Assembly (NCBI RefSeq): GCF_016808335.1
Contig: NC_053138.1
Coordinates: 15,555,900-15,619,899, forward strand
Direction of reading: 5' to 3'
Length of the DNA stretch: 64,000 nt
Source of the DNA: Panicum virgatum
Lineage: Eukaryota; Streptophyta; Magnoliopsida; Poales; Poaceae
Shown here: positions 10,219 to 22,800 of the stretch, piece after piece
How the letters are laid out: each line of letters begins with the position of its first letter
How positions within the stretch are numbered: position 1 is the first letter of the stretch
Notes under the pieces: model-generated
Databases searched by the model: none
The model's input: the letters and a program-made list of their open reading frames with translations, nothing else
Told to the model about the DNA's origin: nothing
Program-made: the position numbers and the translations under genes

Positions 10219-11408
10219 GCTGGCAACCCCGGACTGGAGCGTGCGTTTCCCTTTGGCGAAGTGCAAGCATCTGTCGGCGGCTGCTTCAGATCATGTGCCG
10301 ATTTTGCTAAGTTGGAGGTCTGAGGAGCCGCGGCCTCGAGGGAAGAAACGATTCAGGTATGAAGTTATGTGGGAATCCCATGCTGAGTTTTCTAATTCTC
10401 TGCTTGAGGCATGGCAGAAGGAGGATGAGGCGACGACCCTACAGGAATTACAGAGCAAATTGAAAAAAGTTTCTTGCCATCTTGTGAGGTGGGAAAGGAA
10501 CACATTTGGGCATGTACGCAGGGAGCTGCGCAAGTTGAAACAAGGGCTAGAACGGCTACAGTCCGACCCGCAGCGAACGGGTCCAACTCATGCGGAGCTC
10601 AAGATCAAGGAGAAAATTCTGGAACTGAACCATAGAGAAGAAATAATGTGGAAGCAACGTTCCAGAATTTTGTGGCTTTCTGCAGGTGATAGAAATACTA
10701 GGTTTTTTCACATCCGAGCTAGCAGAAGGAGGAGGAGAAACAGGATTGCTAGATTGAAAAAACCAGATGGACAGGTTACAAAAAATGTCTAGGAGATGAG
10801 GGATCTAGCAACTAGTTTCTACAGGGAGTTGTATACTTCGGAGGGGACCAGTAATATGGATGCAGTGTTGAATACAGTCCCAACGAAGGTTACCGCAGCA
10901 ATGAACAGTAGCTTACTTGCAGCCTTTTCAGAGAAGGAAGTTAAGGAAGCTTTGTTCCAGATGTTTCCGACAAAGTCCCCGGGGCCCGACGGTTTTCCGG
11001 CACACTTCTTCCAGCGACATTGGGACTTATGTGGAACTAAAGTTACCTCTATAGTGTTGAGGATTTTGAGAGGGGAGGATGAAGCTACATCAATAAACGA
11101 TACATTTATTGTTCTAATCCCCAAGGTGGCAGATCCAGAGGAGTTGGGCCAGTTTAGGCCAACAAGCCTTTGTAACGTCCTGTATAAGATCGCTTCAAAG
11201 GTTGTTGCGAACAGGTTGAAGCAAATTTTGCCTGAGGTTATATCAGAAGAGCAGTCTGCTTTTGTTCCTGGGCATCTTATTACAGATAACATAATCTCAG
11301 CATATGAATGTTTGCATTTTATGAAGAGGAAAAAGCCTCGTGGATCTAGATGTTGTGTTCTGAAGTTTGATATGAGGAAAGCTTATGACCGAGTTGAGTG
11401 GGACTATC
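10219..11408 (+). pseudogene. LINE ORF2 fragment 1: EN end and RT fingers
   Basis: An open frame runs from 10219 to TAG at 10790-10792 and continues in the same frame from 10796 to 11408, so the stop is a single substitution (CAG to TAG likely). Seen motifs are ASDHVPILLSW (end of the endonuclease), SRILWLSAGDRNTRFFH, SPGPDGFPAHFFQ, QFRPTSLCNVLYKI, SAFVPGHLITDN and KFDMRKAYDRVEWDYL (RT palm). It breaks at the CTATC target of element C. Confidence 0.92.
11404..11408 (+). repeat. Target duplication CTATC (left) of element C
   Basis: This 5-bp direct repeat is at the insertion point in LINE ORF2. The partner is at 23167-23171. Confidence 0.95.
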
Positions 11409-14400
11409 TGTAACACCCTAATTTTAAATTTCAGTATTTATTAATAAATTAATTGGCTTTAGTTAAATTTTTCTAAGGTTTATTGTGTTTAGATGGCATT
11501 TAATCTAATTTTTTGTTCCTAAATAATTAAAATTTATCATAGGTTTAAATTTTTGTTGCATTCATGCTGGTGCATAATTTTATTTGAGTGTGGTTTGAAT
11601 TCAAATTCATTTTTGAATTCAAACTTTGGTTGAATTAGATTTAGAAAAGAGAAGAATAGAAAAGAAAACCAGAAAATAGAAACCCGAAACCAGCCCGAAC
11701 CCAGCCCAGCCCAACCCGTTTCCCTTTTCTTCCCCGTGGCCCCATCTCCTTTCCTTTTCTGGCGGCCCAGTCACCCTGCGCGCGGCCCACTCGCAAGGGC
11801 CCACGCTGCGGCCTGCCCCGCCCGCTCGCCTCGCGCCACAGAACGCGTCGCGCGCCTCAGCCGCTGCGCTCCCGGGCCCGCGCGTCAGCGCCTACAGCCG
11901 CTAGCCCCGCGTCGCCCGCGTCCCTCTCCTCTCGCTGCCAGCCCGGGCCCGCTAGTCAGCTCCTCCTTCCTCCTCCGCAGCGCCCGCAACCGTCACGCCG
12001 AGATCCCCGGCGAGTTTCCATCGGGGGCACGCCTCCCCAAGATCCCCGCCCGGCCCTTAAATTGACCCCGCGGAGCCCCTGCGCCCTCCCATTCCGCAGC
12101 ACAAACCCTAGCCGCCGCCTCCCTTCGCTCCGCCGTGCCATAGCTCCGCGCCACCGCAGGTAAGCGGGTTCCCAAGCAATTGCCGCCGCCGGCGACCTCC
12201 GCACCCCTCTGACCCCTGGACTGCCTACTCAGGGACTGCGCGGACCTCTTCAGCTACTCAGCGAGCCCGGAGGACCACCGCAGCAACCCGGACCACGAAG
12301 CGCCGCCCGCGACCGCTGCCGGAGCACGACGCCGACGCCGCTGCACCACTCCCCCGTCCAATTCCAAGCTCGGTGAGCCTCACAACATCCTGCCCTTTCA
12401 TTTACGCTAGTTGTCTTGGCCTTTAACCCGCTCCTGAGGTCAGCACCTCACCCGCCGGCGAACTTCGCCGCCCCGAGCCGCCATGGTCGCTGAACTTCAT
12501 GCTCGGGACCTCCCCAAACCCAACTCGCCCCCTAGGTGGATTACCCATGCCGCAAGGGAGCTCCACGGCCAAACCCCATCCCAAATAGCCCCCGGAGTGC
12601 CGGATTGGGCATCTCCGGTGAAGCGCCGCCGCGGGATTTGGTTTCCCCGGCGACCAGCGCCGCCGCCGTCGCCCCCTTTCGCCTTGAGCCGCTAGATCCC
12701 GATTCAACGGCCCCGATTAGAAGGTGGGCCGATCCGATCTGATCCGCCAGATCGCGATCCGACGGCCCAGAATCAAAGATACCGGTTCGGCCGGTACTTT
12801 TTGCTAAAGAGCCCTTTAGTTTTCCGAGATTCAACCCGCAGTCCACCCTTAGTTAAAAGAATTTGCGGTTTAGTCCAAATTTTAACACGCAGCCCCCTGG
12901 CCTTTCTGGAATTAGAACCCGCCGTCCTTTGCTGCTAATTTTGCGCGTTAGACCCTGGAGTTAACGTTTAATTATGTTTTAGCCCTCGGTTTTAGCAGAA
13001 AAGCCCTGGAACCCTGTTTTTCTTACAAATAAGCCCCTAGAACTTGTTTTTAGCCCAGAAAATGCGTTTTAGTTCCGTTTTTAGCGTTCTTTATATCCAC
13101 GCGATCGTTGTAACGCGTAGAATAGTTCTAGAATAGTTTTGTGCGCTGTTTTTATGTATTGATGTACTGTTTCTTAGTTTTTGTTAGTATTTGCTTGTAT
13201 GCTTATTTTGTGCATTGTTTTGGCCATGTGTTCGTGAGTAGACGCCGATCCAGTTGAGGAGCCTCAGTACCAGTACCCGGAGCAGCCGTCTTCGGATCAG
13301 TTTGAGCAGCAGCAGGAGCAGTACGAGGAAGGCAAGTGTAACATGAACAACCTATCACTTTAATTACAATTTTCATACTGCATTTTAATACTGTATGCCT
13401 TTAAGGATTTCCTAGCCAGTTTATATCCTATATATATACCTTTGGGTTGCATTCTGGTTAGTTGTGCTAGGTTGCTGCGCTATAACACACCCTGGTCCTT
13501 TTTAATTAATTTGATTAATGGTTTACTTGAACTTAATTCTGAGAGTGGCACTCTGTGTGGCTTGAGTGGCTCACTTCTCATTAAAAGATGGTTTTTTTTT
13601 AGAAACATGGTTTAGGGGGGCCAGCACGGTGCTTACTGCCTGGTTGGCCACTCTCCATAAGGACCGGTTCATAGAGCGACAACCTGGGACAACAGCGCTA
13701 CCACAAGGCTAGAATGGGATAGACTTGGCGTAATAACTAGATCCTTTTTGGTTTGGAGTAACTTATCTGCGGGGCAAGAGTAGTAAGCTTCAATGGTCCC
13801 TGCTCCTCCGGCTTGGTCTGTGCTTGGATTGCGCTCCTGTGCTTGTACCCCCGGAGGTGGGCCCCATCGTCGCCGACCTAACTCTCGCGGTTACGCCTTA
13901 CCAACGAGATTCTTTTTAAAGGTCTCGTAGTGAGTCGCTGGCCATCTCACCTAAGGAAGTGTGATGAACAACTGGCGTAGCTCACGACTTGTGGGTAAAG
14001 ATGTGCAACCTCTGCAGAGTGTAAAACTGGTATACTAGCCGTGCTCACGGTTATGAGCGGCCCAGATCCTCCTTTTGATTAGTGAAGTTATCTCCTTCCG
14101 ACGAGGGAGGTGCTTCTCGGGGTTTACCTTGGTGGCTTGGTTTTGGTATGGTTCTCAGTAGTAGTATAATTAATTCTGATTAATTACTATGTAACTGGGT
14201 TAATGGTAATTCATCAACTCGTAGTAAATAGCTTTAATAAAACTTTGCTAACACTTAAAAGCTAATGCAGTTGAGTCAGCCAGCCTAGAGCCTCATAGTT
14301 TGTGTTATACTTGTTGAGTACAAGTTGTGTACTCACTCTTGCCTCTTCTCTACTTTTTCCTCTTGGCTACGCTACTGCTGCTCAGTTCCTGCCGACACGA

Positions 14401-14700
14401 GGGAGTTCGTCCAGCGCTACCAGGACTACGAGGACTTCTAGGTGCTTCGTCTCCCAGTCGACGTCCCTGTGGCGCCCTGCTTCAGCTTCGGAGAGCTTTT
14501 ATCGTATTTTTGTACTTCGTTTCCGCTGTATCAGACATTTTGTCATTATTGTAATAAATAACATTCGTATTCGCTTTATTATGTCTTTTTACGTGATATG
14601 TGCTATGATATACTGTTCATTCTGTTGTATATACGTGTGACTTGATCCTGGCACGTATATGATTGCTCGGTTTATGTTCTTTTATAAACCGGGTGTTACA
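11409..14700 (+). repeat. 5' LTR of element C (3292 bp)
   Basis: Runs from TGTAACACCC to GGGTGTTACA. Promoter-like sequence lies near 12050 (CCCTTAAATTGACC, weak TATA), with a GC-rich leader and donor-like sites CAG|GTAAGC (about 12160) and CTCG|GTGAGC (about 12371). AATAAA near 14551 is the likely polyadenylation signal. The LTR is nearly identical to 19876-23166. Confidence 0.95.
13242..14441 (+). other. LTR mini-ORF, element C 5' LTR copy
   Basis: Block A (13242-13331) follows GTGAGTAG and ends before the GC donor GCAAGT. Block B (14386-14441) follows a pyrimidine-rich stretch ending GCTGCTCAG and closes with TAG at 14439-14441. The phases match (1 nt plus 2 nt), as in element B. The peptide is rich in Gln, Glu and Tyr (QYQYPEQPSSDQFEQ; QRYQDYEDF). 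Sequence similarity to the element B peptide is low, but the position, boundaries, phase and acidic character are the same. Start codon unknown; splicing is inferred. Confidence 0.4.
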
Positions 14701-14703
14701 GAG

Positions 14704-14716
14704 TGGTATCAGAGCC
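14704..14716 (+). other. Primer binding site (tRNA-iMet)
   Basis: TGGTATCAGAGCC lies three bases after the 5' LTR. It is the usual plant LTR-retrotransposon site complementary to the 3' end of initiator methionine tRNA. Confidence 0.95.
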
Positions 14717-15272
14717 GTATCGACTGTAGGACGAAGCCTAGATAGAACTGGTCGAGTTTTTAGGACTCTTTCTCTCCAATCCTTGACTGCTGAGACTATT
14801 TTACTATTATACCCCTTGACTTCTTTGACTTTTTACCCTTCTTGCCTTGATTTCTCTCTCTGAAGAATAGTTTCGTAGATTTTGGCCTGAATCAGTCATC
14901 TGACCACCATGAGCATAGCTAGGTGACCTTTTTAATAATAATACGATAGCACGTTCTACGACGCGTTGTGTTAGTCGAGTTGTGTGTTAAACTCGGCTAA
15001 GTCGTGAAAATTGTCTGCTTGTTATTATGCTACATGTTTGATTTGGATCTTTGAATGATTGCATAGCTTAGTAGTTTAAATTTGCTTAAAGAAAATCACT
15101 CAGATGTTAAAGTTAACTAATTAATAAAATGAGTTAGATCGTTGGGGGTAAAACAGTCAACTCTATCCTGTCTACTTTATCATGGCTGAGTCTTTTTCCG
15201 CAAAGAGTTATCAAATCCGTCTGAATTTATTCCTGCAATATCCTTACTCGTGAAATCTTTTGGTCAAATCAG
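14717..15272 (+). other. Untranslated leader of element C
   Basis: AT-rich sequence between the primer binding site and the gag start, with no supported coding region. Packaging signals would be expected here, but I cannot identify one. Confidence 0.6.
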
Positions 15273-18200
15273 ATGGTGAACACCAGGAGCACCGGTTCAG
15301 GTTCTGGCCAGCAGCAGGGTCAGAACAACCAGGGTACTGGGATCCCGATGCCTCCGCCTTTGACTCCGGAGCAGTACTTCCAGCTCCAGATGCAGATGAT
15401 GGCTACCCTGAACAACACTGTTCAGGCTCTTCAGCACGCTCACACTCAGCCTCCGCCTCCTCCACCGCCGCAGCCTCGCGACAGGCGTGCTGAGTTCCTG
15501 AGGGGTCACCCGCCGACGTTTTCTCACACGTCCGACCCTCTTCAGGCTGACGACTGGCTCCGTGCAGTGGAGCGTCAGCTGGACATCGCCCAGTGCGATG
15601 ATCGTGAGCGCGTCTTGTACGCAGCAGGACAGCTGCGAGGGGCAGCTTTGGACTGGTGGGAGTCCCACCCGGTCCATGACCGCGAGTCTCTCACCTGGCT
15701 CCAGTTCAGGGAGCGCTTCCGCAGCCACAACGTCCCCGCGGGCGTTATGAAGATGAAGCAGAAGGAGTTCCTTGCACTGAAGCAGGTAATCTTAAATATA
15801 ATCATTCAGCGGTTTCTTTTGAGCTAATGCCCCTTGTTCTATCCTTATGAATCTTGAGTTAATCTTCCGATATCTATCTGTCTTTGTGAATTCAGGGGAC
15901 TATGTCGGTCACGGAGTATCGTGATCGCTTTCTTCAGCTGGCACGCTACGCCCCTGCCGAGGTTGCGGATGACCGCAAGAAGCAGGAGCACTTCATGGAG
16001 GGTCTTGAGGACTACCTCCAGTACGCGCTGCTCAACCTCCGCTTCGACGACTTCAACCATCTGGTTGACAGTGCGCTCAACACTGAGCGTAAGCACCTGG
16101 AGATGGAGGACAAGAAGAGGAAGGTTGTCCCCGTTGCTTCCGGCAGCAACACTCGTCCACGACTCCAGCAGCCCCAGCAGTACCAGCCTCAGTACCGGCC
16201 TCCTCAGCAGTACCAGCAGAGGCCACCGCAGCAGTACCCGCCTCGACAGCAGCAGGCAGGTCAGGGCCCGAGGTTACCGGCACCTCCGGCTCGTGCTCCA
16301 CCGGCTCCACCAGCACCGCAGGCTCCACGTCCGGCAGCTCCTACCGGACAGCAGGCTCAGGGGCCTCCTCGCACCTGCTTTCACTGCGGCCAGCCGGGGC
16401 ACTACGCCAACGCTTGCCCCCGGAAGGCGCAGGCGGGACAGCAGGGGCGCCCAGCTCAGCCCAGGGCGCCAGCACAGGGCAGGGTGAACCACGTGACGGC
16501 CGAGTCAGCGGCCGAGGCTCCCAACGTGGTTATTGGTACGTTCATGGTTAATTCATATCCAGCTACAGTGCTTTTTGATACTGGTGCTACGCATTCCTTC
16601 ATTACTCAGTCTTTTGTCGAGCATCATGGTATTCATACTAGCACATTAAAGAGGTGCATGTTAGTATCTTCACCGGGAGGACAGTTGAGGTCTCACACTT
16701 ACTGCCCGAGAGTCAGTGTTTCTTTGAGGGGAGTAGAGTTCTGTACTGATCTGATGGTGCTAGACACCAAGGGCATTGATGTCATTCTGGGAATGGAGAC
16801 TCTGGCCAAATGGGGAGTTCGTATAGATTGTGCTCAGCGGACAGTCTTATTATCAGCTTCCAGTGGCCAAGAGGTTGTTATCAGTGCAGTAGAGCCCTCT
16901 GGATTTCTTCATCAGATGGAGGCTAGACCCACGGACGGTATTCGCGTGGTGTTTGAATTCCCGGATGTCTTTCCGGATGATCTGCCAGGTATGCCGCCTG
17001 AACGCGCCATTGAGTTTTGTATTGATCTCTTGCCTGGCACAGCTCCTATTGCAAAGCGGCCCTACCGTATGGCACCTATAGAGCATGAAGAAGTAAAGAA
17101 GACTATTGATGAGTTGCTAGCCAAGGGCTATATCCGTCGCAGCTTCTCTCCTTGGGCTTTTCCGTTGTTGCTGGTAGATAAGAAGGATGGCTCGAAGAGG
17201 ATGTGTGTGGATTATCGGGAGCTGAATGCAGTCACTATCAAGAACAAGCATCCACTGCCCCGTATTGAGGATCTCTTCGATTTGCTTCGAGGTGCTCGTA
17301 TATTCTCGAAGATTGATCTTCGTTCGGGTTACTTTCAACTGAGGATCCGTCCTGGGGACATTCCGAAGACGGCATTCACCTGCAAGTACGGGCTATATGA
17401 GTATACGGTCATGTCCTTCGGCTTGACTAATGCTCCGGCTTACTTCATGCATCTGATGAACATGGTCTTCATGGATTATCTGGATGTCTTTGTGGTGATT
17501 TTCATTGATGATATTCTGATCTTCTCCAAGACAGAAGAAGAGCACGAGGAGCATCTGAGGCTCGTGTTGCAGAGATTGAGAGAGCATCAGCTGTACGCCA
17601 AGTTCAGCAAGTGCGAGTTCTGGATTGACGAGGTGCCATTCCTCGGTCATGTTATCTCTCAGGGAGGCATTGCTGTTGATCCGAGCAAGGTGAAAGATGT
17701 GCTCGAGTGGGAGACACCGCAGACAGTAAAGGAAGTCAGGTCTTTCTTGGGCTTAGCAGGATATTACCGGAGGTTCATTGAGAATTTCTCCAAGATCGCG
17801 AAGCCTTTGACTTCTTTGCTAGAGAAGAATGTGGCTTTCGTATGGACTGATGAGCGTCAGATGGCCTTTGATGAGCTGAAGAAAAGGTTGACTACGGCGC
17901 CAGTCCTGACTCTGCCAGACCAGACGAAGAGGTTCACGGTATATTGTGATGCTTCGAAGGATGGTCTTGGGTGTGTTCTGATGCAGGATGGCAGAGTGAT
18001 TGCTTATGCTTCACGGCAGTTACGTCGGCATGAGCTGAATTATCCTACTCATGATCTTGAGTTAGCCGCAGTTGTGCATGCTCTGAAGATTTGGAGGCAT
18101 TACTTGTATGGGCAGCGGTGTGATATCTACACTGATCACAAGAGCCTCAAGTACATTTTCACGCAGAATGAGCTGAACATGCGGCAGAGAAGATGGCTAG

Positions 18201-19840
18201 AGTTAGTCAAGGACTATGACCTGGAGATTCACTATCATCCGGGCAAGGCCAATGTTGTAGCAGATGCTCTGAGCAGAAGAAGTTATGTCAACATGGCCGT
18301 GGCTTTCCAGATGCCTCCAGAGTTATGCGAGGAGTTCGAGCAGTTGAGTCTGGGCTTCTTGCATCATACCTCCAGTGCAGCATTTGAGGCAGTACCGACT
18401 CTAGAGGCAGAGATCCGGCAGCATCAGAAAGATGATGAGAAGCTGCAGGAGATTCGTGAGTTGCTCAGAAAGGGCAAGGCTCCTCATTTCAGAGAGGATG
18501 ATCAGGGTACTTTGTGGTACAAGAACCGGATCTGTGTGCCAGATGTGAAGGATCTCCGGAAGTTGATTCTGAGTGAGGCCCACGATACAGCTTACTCTAT
18601 TCATCCGGGCAGCACGAAGATGTACTATGATCTGAAGGAACGTTTCTGGTGGTATGGGATGAAGCGTTCGGTGGCAGAGTACGTGGCTATTTGTGACACC
18701 TGTCAGCGTGTCAAGGCTGAGCACCAGAGGCCAGCAGGTCTGTTGCAGCCTTTGAAGATTCCAGAGTGGAAATGGGAAGAAATCACTATGGACTTCATTG
18801 TTGGATTGCCTCGTACTCAGAAAGGGTACAACTCTATTTGGGTAGTAGTGGATCGTCTGACGAAAGTTGCTCACTTCATTCCAGTGAACACTACTTACTC
18901 CGGTGCTAGACTTGCAGAGTTATACATCTCTCGGATTGTCTGCTTGCATGGTGTGCCGAAGAAGATTATATCTGACAGAGGGTCTCAGTTCACTTCTCGG
19001 TTCTGGGAGCAGCTCCATGATTCGTTGGATACGAAGCTGCGCTTCAGTACGGCTTATCACCCTCAGACAGATGGGCAGACAGAGAGGACCAACCAAGTGT
19101 TGGAGGATATGCTGAGAGCTTGTGCTATCCAGTACGGTACTAGTTGGGATAAGTGCCTGTCATTTGCTGAGTTTTCATATAACAACAGCTATCAGGCCAG
19201 TCTGAAGAAGTCACCCTTCGAGGCATTGTATGGCAGAAAATGCAGGACTCCTCTCTATTGGGATCAGATTGGTGAAAAGCAGCTCTTCGGTCCTGAGATC
19301 ATAGATGATGCAGAGCAGATGGTTCAGGCTGTGCGAGAGAATCTGAGGATTGCACAGAGCAGACAAAAGAGCTATGCTGATGGCAAACGGAGAGACCTGA
19401 CTTTCAGTGTCGGTGATTATGTGTATCTGAAGGTGTCTCCGATGAGAGGAATCCGCAGATTTAATGTCAAAGGGAAGTTAGCACCTCGGTATGTGGGGCC
19501 ATTCAAGGTGCTAGAGCGGAAAGGCGAAGTTGCTTATCGCCTGGAGTTACCTCTCCGCCTCTCAGGAGTTCATGATGTCTTCCATATATCTCAGCTGAAG
19601 AGGTGTTTGCGAGTACCCGAGGAGCAGGCACCCCTGGATGGAGTCGATGTCCAGGAGGATCTGACTTATACTGAGCATCCGGTGAAGATTCTGGAGACAT
19701 CAGAGAGGGTTACTCGGAACAAGCGCATCAAGATGTGCAGAGTTCAGTGGAGTCACCACAGTGAAGCTGAGGCTACTTGGGAGCGAGAAGATGAGTTGAA
19801 GAAGACATATCCGGATCTCTTTGCTAGCCAGCCCAGCTAA
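15273..19840 (+). CDS. Gag-pol polyprotein of element C (two exons)
   Basis: The polyprotein makes the capsid and the enzymes for reverse transcription and integration. The start is ATG 15273 ([12 protein letters not shown]). Codons 1-171 (15273-15785) and 172-1485 (15896-19840) are separated by a 110 bp intron-like segment; without it, the gag core reads continuously as in relatives. Seen by residue: gag core about 60-250; Pro/Gln-rich linker; CCHC knuckle [14 protein letters not shown] 332-345; protease DTGATHS, Asp399; RT FIDDIL, Asp709-710; RNase H CDAS, Asp856; integrase zinc finger, then the DD35E core Asp1137, Asp1198, Glu1234; a chromodomain-like tail after about 1400. There is no stop or frameshift apart from the segment. 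It is likely functional if that segment is spliced or otherwise handled. Confidence 0.92.
15786..15895 (+). other. Intron-like 110 bp insertion in gag
   Basis: CAG|GTAATC at 15785/15786 and TTCAG|GGG at 15895/15896 are good plant splice sites. The segment is AT-rich with T-rich 3' sequence, contains CTAAT and TTAAT branch-like motifs and has stops in the gag frame. Its removal keeps phase 0 and restores an unbroken gag core. Other readings are a short insertion disabling the copy, or an unspliced/spliced switch. Splicing is inferred. Confidence 0.8.
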
Positions 19841-19854
19841 ATCTCGGGACGAGA

Positions 19855-19875
19855 TTTCTTTAAGGGGGTAGGGTA
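19855..19875 (+). other. Polypurine tract of element C
   Basis: TTTAAGGGGGTAGGGTA immediately precedes the 3' LTR and is the expected plus-strand primer. Confidence 0.85.
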
Positions 19876-22800
19876 TGTAACACCCTAATTTTAAATTTCA
19901 GTATTTATTAATAAATTAATTGGCTTTACTTAAATTTTTCTAAGGTTTATTGTGTTTAGATGGCATTTAATCTAATTTTTTGTTCCTAAATAATTAAAAT
20001 TTATCATAGGTTTAAATTTTTGTTGCATTCATGCTGGTGCATAATTTTATTTGAGTGTGGTTTGAATTCAAATTCATTTTTGAATTCAAACTTTGGTTGA
20101 ATTAGATTTAGAAAAGAGAAGAATAGAAAAGAAAACCAGAAAATAGAAACCCGAAACCAGCCCGAACCCAGCCCAGCCCAACCCGTTTCCCTTTTCTTCC
20201 CCGTGGCCCCATCTCCTTTCCTTTTCTGGCGGCCCAGTCACCCTGCGCGCGGCCCACTCGCAAGGGCCCACGCTGCGGCCTGCCCCGCCCGCTCGCCTCG
20301 CGCCACAGAACGCGTCGCGCGCCTCAGCCGCTGCGCTCCCGGGCCCGCGCGTCAGCGCCTACAGCCGCTAGCCCCGCGTCGCCCGCGTCCCTCTCCTCTC
20401 GCTGCCAGCCCGGGCCCGCTAGTCAGCTCCTCCTTCCTCCTCCGCAGCGCCCGCAACCGTCACGCCGAGATCCCCGGCGAGTTTCCATCGGGGGCACGCC
20501 TCCCCAAGATCCCCGCCCGGCCCTTAAATTGACCCCGCGGAGCCCCTGCGCCCTCCCATTCCGCAGCACAAACCCTAGCCGCCGCCTCCCTTCGCTCCGC
20601 CGTGCCATAGCTCCGCGCCACCGCAGGTAAGCGGGTTCCCAAGCAATTGCCGCCGCCGGCGACCTCCGCACCCCTCTGACCCCTGGACTGCCTACTCAGG
20701 GACTGCGCGGACCTCTTCAGCTACTCAGCGAGCCCGGAGGACCACCGCAGCAACCCGGACCGCGAAGCGCCGCCCGCGACCGCTGCCGGAGCACGACGCC
20801 GACGCCGCTGCACCACTCCCCCGTCCAATTCCAAGCTCGGTGAGCCTCACAACATCCTGCCCTTTCATTTGCGCTAGTTGTCTTGGCCTTTAACCCGCTC
20901 CTGAGGTCAGCACCTCACCCGCCGGCGAACTTCGCCGCCCCGAGCCGCCATGGTCGCTGAACTTCATGCTCGGGACCTCCCCAAACCCAACTCGCCCCCT
21001 AGGTGGATTACCCATGCCGCAAGGGAGCTCCACGGCCAAACCCCATCCCAAATAGCCCCCGGAGTGCCGGATTGGGCATCTCCGGTGAAGCGCCGCCGCG
21101 GGATTTGGTTTCCCCGGCGACCAGCGCCGCCGCCGTCGCCCCCTTTCGCCCTGAGCCGCTAGATCCCGATTCAACGGCCCCGATTAGAAGGTGGGCCGAT
21201 CCGATCTGATCCGCCAGATCGCGATCCGACGGCCCAGAATCAAAGATACCGGTTCGGCCGGTACTTTTTGCTAAAGAGCCCTTTAGTTTTCCGAGATTCA
21301 ACCCGCAGTCCACCCTTAGTTAAAAGAATTTGCGGTTTAGTCCAAATTTTAACACGCAGCCCCCTGGCCTTTCTGGAATTAGAACCCGCCGTCCTTTGCT
21401 GCTAATTTTGCGCGTTAGACCCTGGAGTTAACGTTTAATTATGTTTTAGCCCTCGGTTTTAGCAGAAAAGCCCTGGAACCCTGTTTTTCTTACAAATAAG
21501 CCCCTAGAACTTGTTTTTAGCCCAGAAAATGCGTTTTAGTTCCGTTTTTAGCGTTCTTTATATCCACGCGATCGTTGTAACGCGTAGAATAGTTCTAGAA
21601 TAGTTTTGTGCGCTGTTTTTATGTATTGATGTACTGTTTCTTAGTTTTTGTTAGTATTTGCTTGTATGCTTATTTTGTGCATTGTTTTGGCCATGTGTTC
21701 GTGAGTAGACGCCGATCCAGTTGAGGAGCCTTAGTACCAGTACCCGGAGCAGCCGTCTTCGGATCAGTTTGAGCAGCAGCAGGAGCAGTACGAGGAAGGC
21801 AAGTGTAACATGAACAACCTATCACTTTAATTACAATTTTCATACTGCATTTTAATACTGTATGCCTTTAAGGATTTCCTAGCCAGTTTATATCCTATAT
21901 ATATACCTTTGGGTTGCATTCTGGTTAGTTGTGCTAGGTTGCTGCGCTATAACACACCCTGGTCCTTTTTAATTAATTTGATTAATGGTTTACTTGAACT
22001 TAATTCTGAGAGTGGCACTCTGTGTGGCTTGAGTGGCTCACTTCTCATTAAAAGATGGTTTTTTTTAGAAACATGGTTTAGGGGGGCCAGCACGGTGCTT
22101 ACTGCCTGGTTGGCCACTCTCCATAAGGACCGGTTCATAGAGCGACAACCTGGGACAACAGCGCTACCACAAGGCTAGAATGGGATAGACTTGGCGTAAT
22201 AACTAGATCCTTTTTGGTTTGGAGTAACTTACCTGCGGGGCAAGAGTAGTAAGCTTCAATGGTCCCTGCTCCTCCGGCTTGGTCTGTGCTTGGATTGCGC
22301 TCCTGTGCTTGTACCCCCGGAGGTGGGCCCCATCGTCGCCGACCTAACTCTCGCGGTTACGCCTTACCAACGAGATTCTTTTTAAAGGTCTCGTAGTGAG
22401 TCGCTGGCCATCTCACCTAAGGAAGTGTGATGAACAACTGGCGTAGCTCACGACTTGTGGGTAAAGATGTGCAACCTCTGCAGAGTGTAAAACTGGTATA
22501 CTAGCCGTGCTCACGGTTATGAGCGGCCCAGATCCTCCTTTTGATTAGTGAAGTTATCTCCTTCCGACGAGGGAGGTGCTTCTCGGGGTTTACCTTGGTG
22601 GCTTGGTTTTGGTATGGTTCTCAGTAGTAGTATAATTAATTCTGATTAATTACTATGTAACTGGGTTAATGGTAATTCATCAACTCGTAGTAAATAGCTT
22701 TAATAAAACTTTGCTAACACTTAAAAGCTAATGCAGTTGAGTCAGCCAGCCTAGAGCCTCATAGTTTGTGTTATACTTGTTGAGTACAAGTTGTGTACTC

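Noticed and set aside
20203..21313. Frames duplicated exactly at 11736-12846
   Set aside because: They are repeated because they lie in the two LTRs of element C, not because they are genes.
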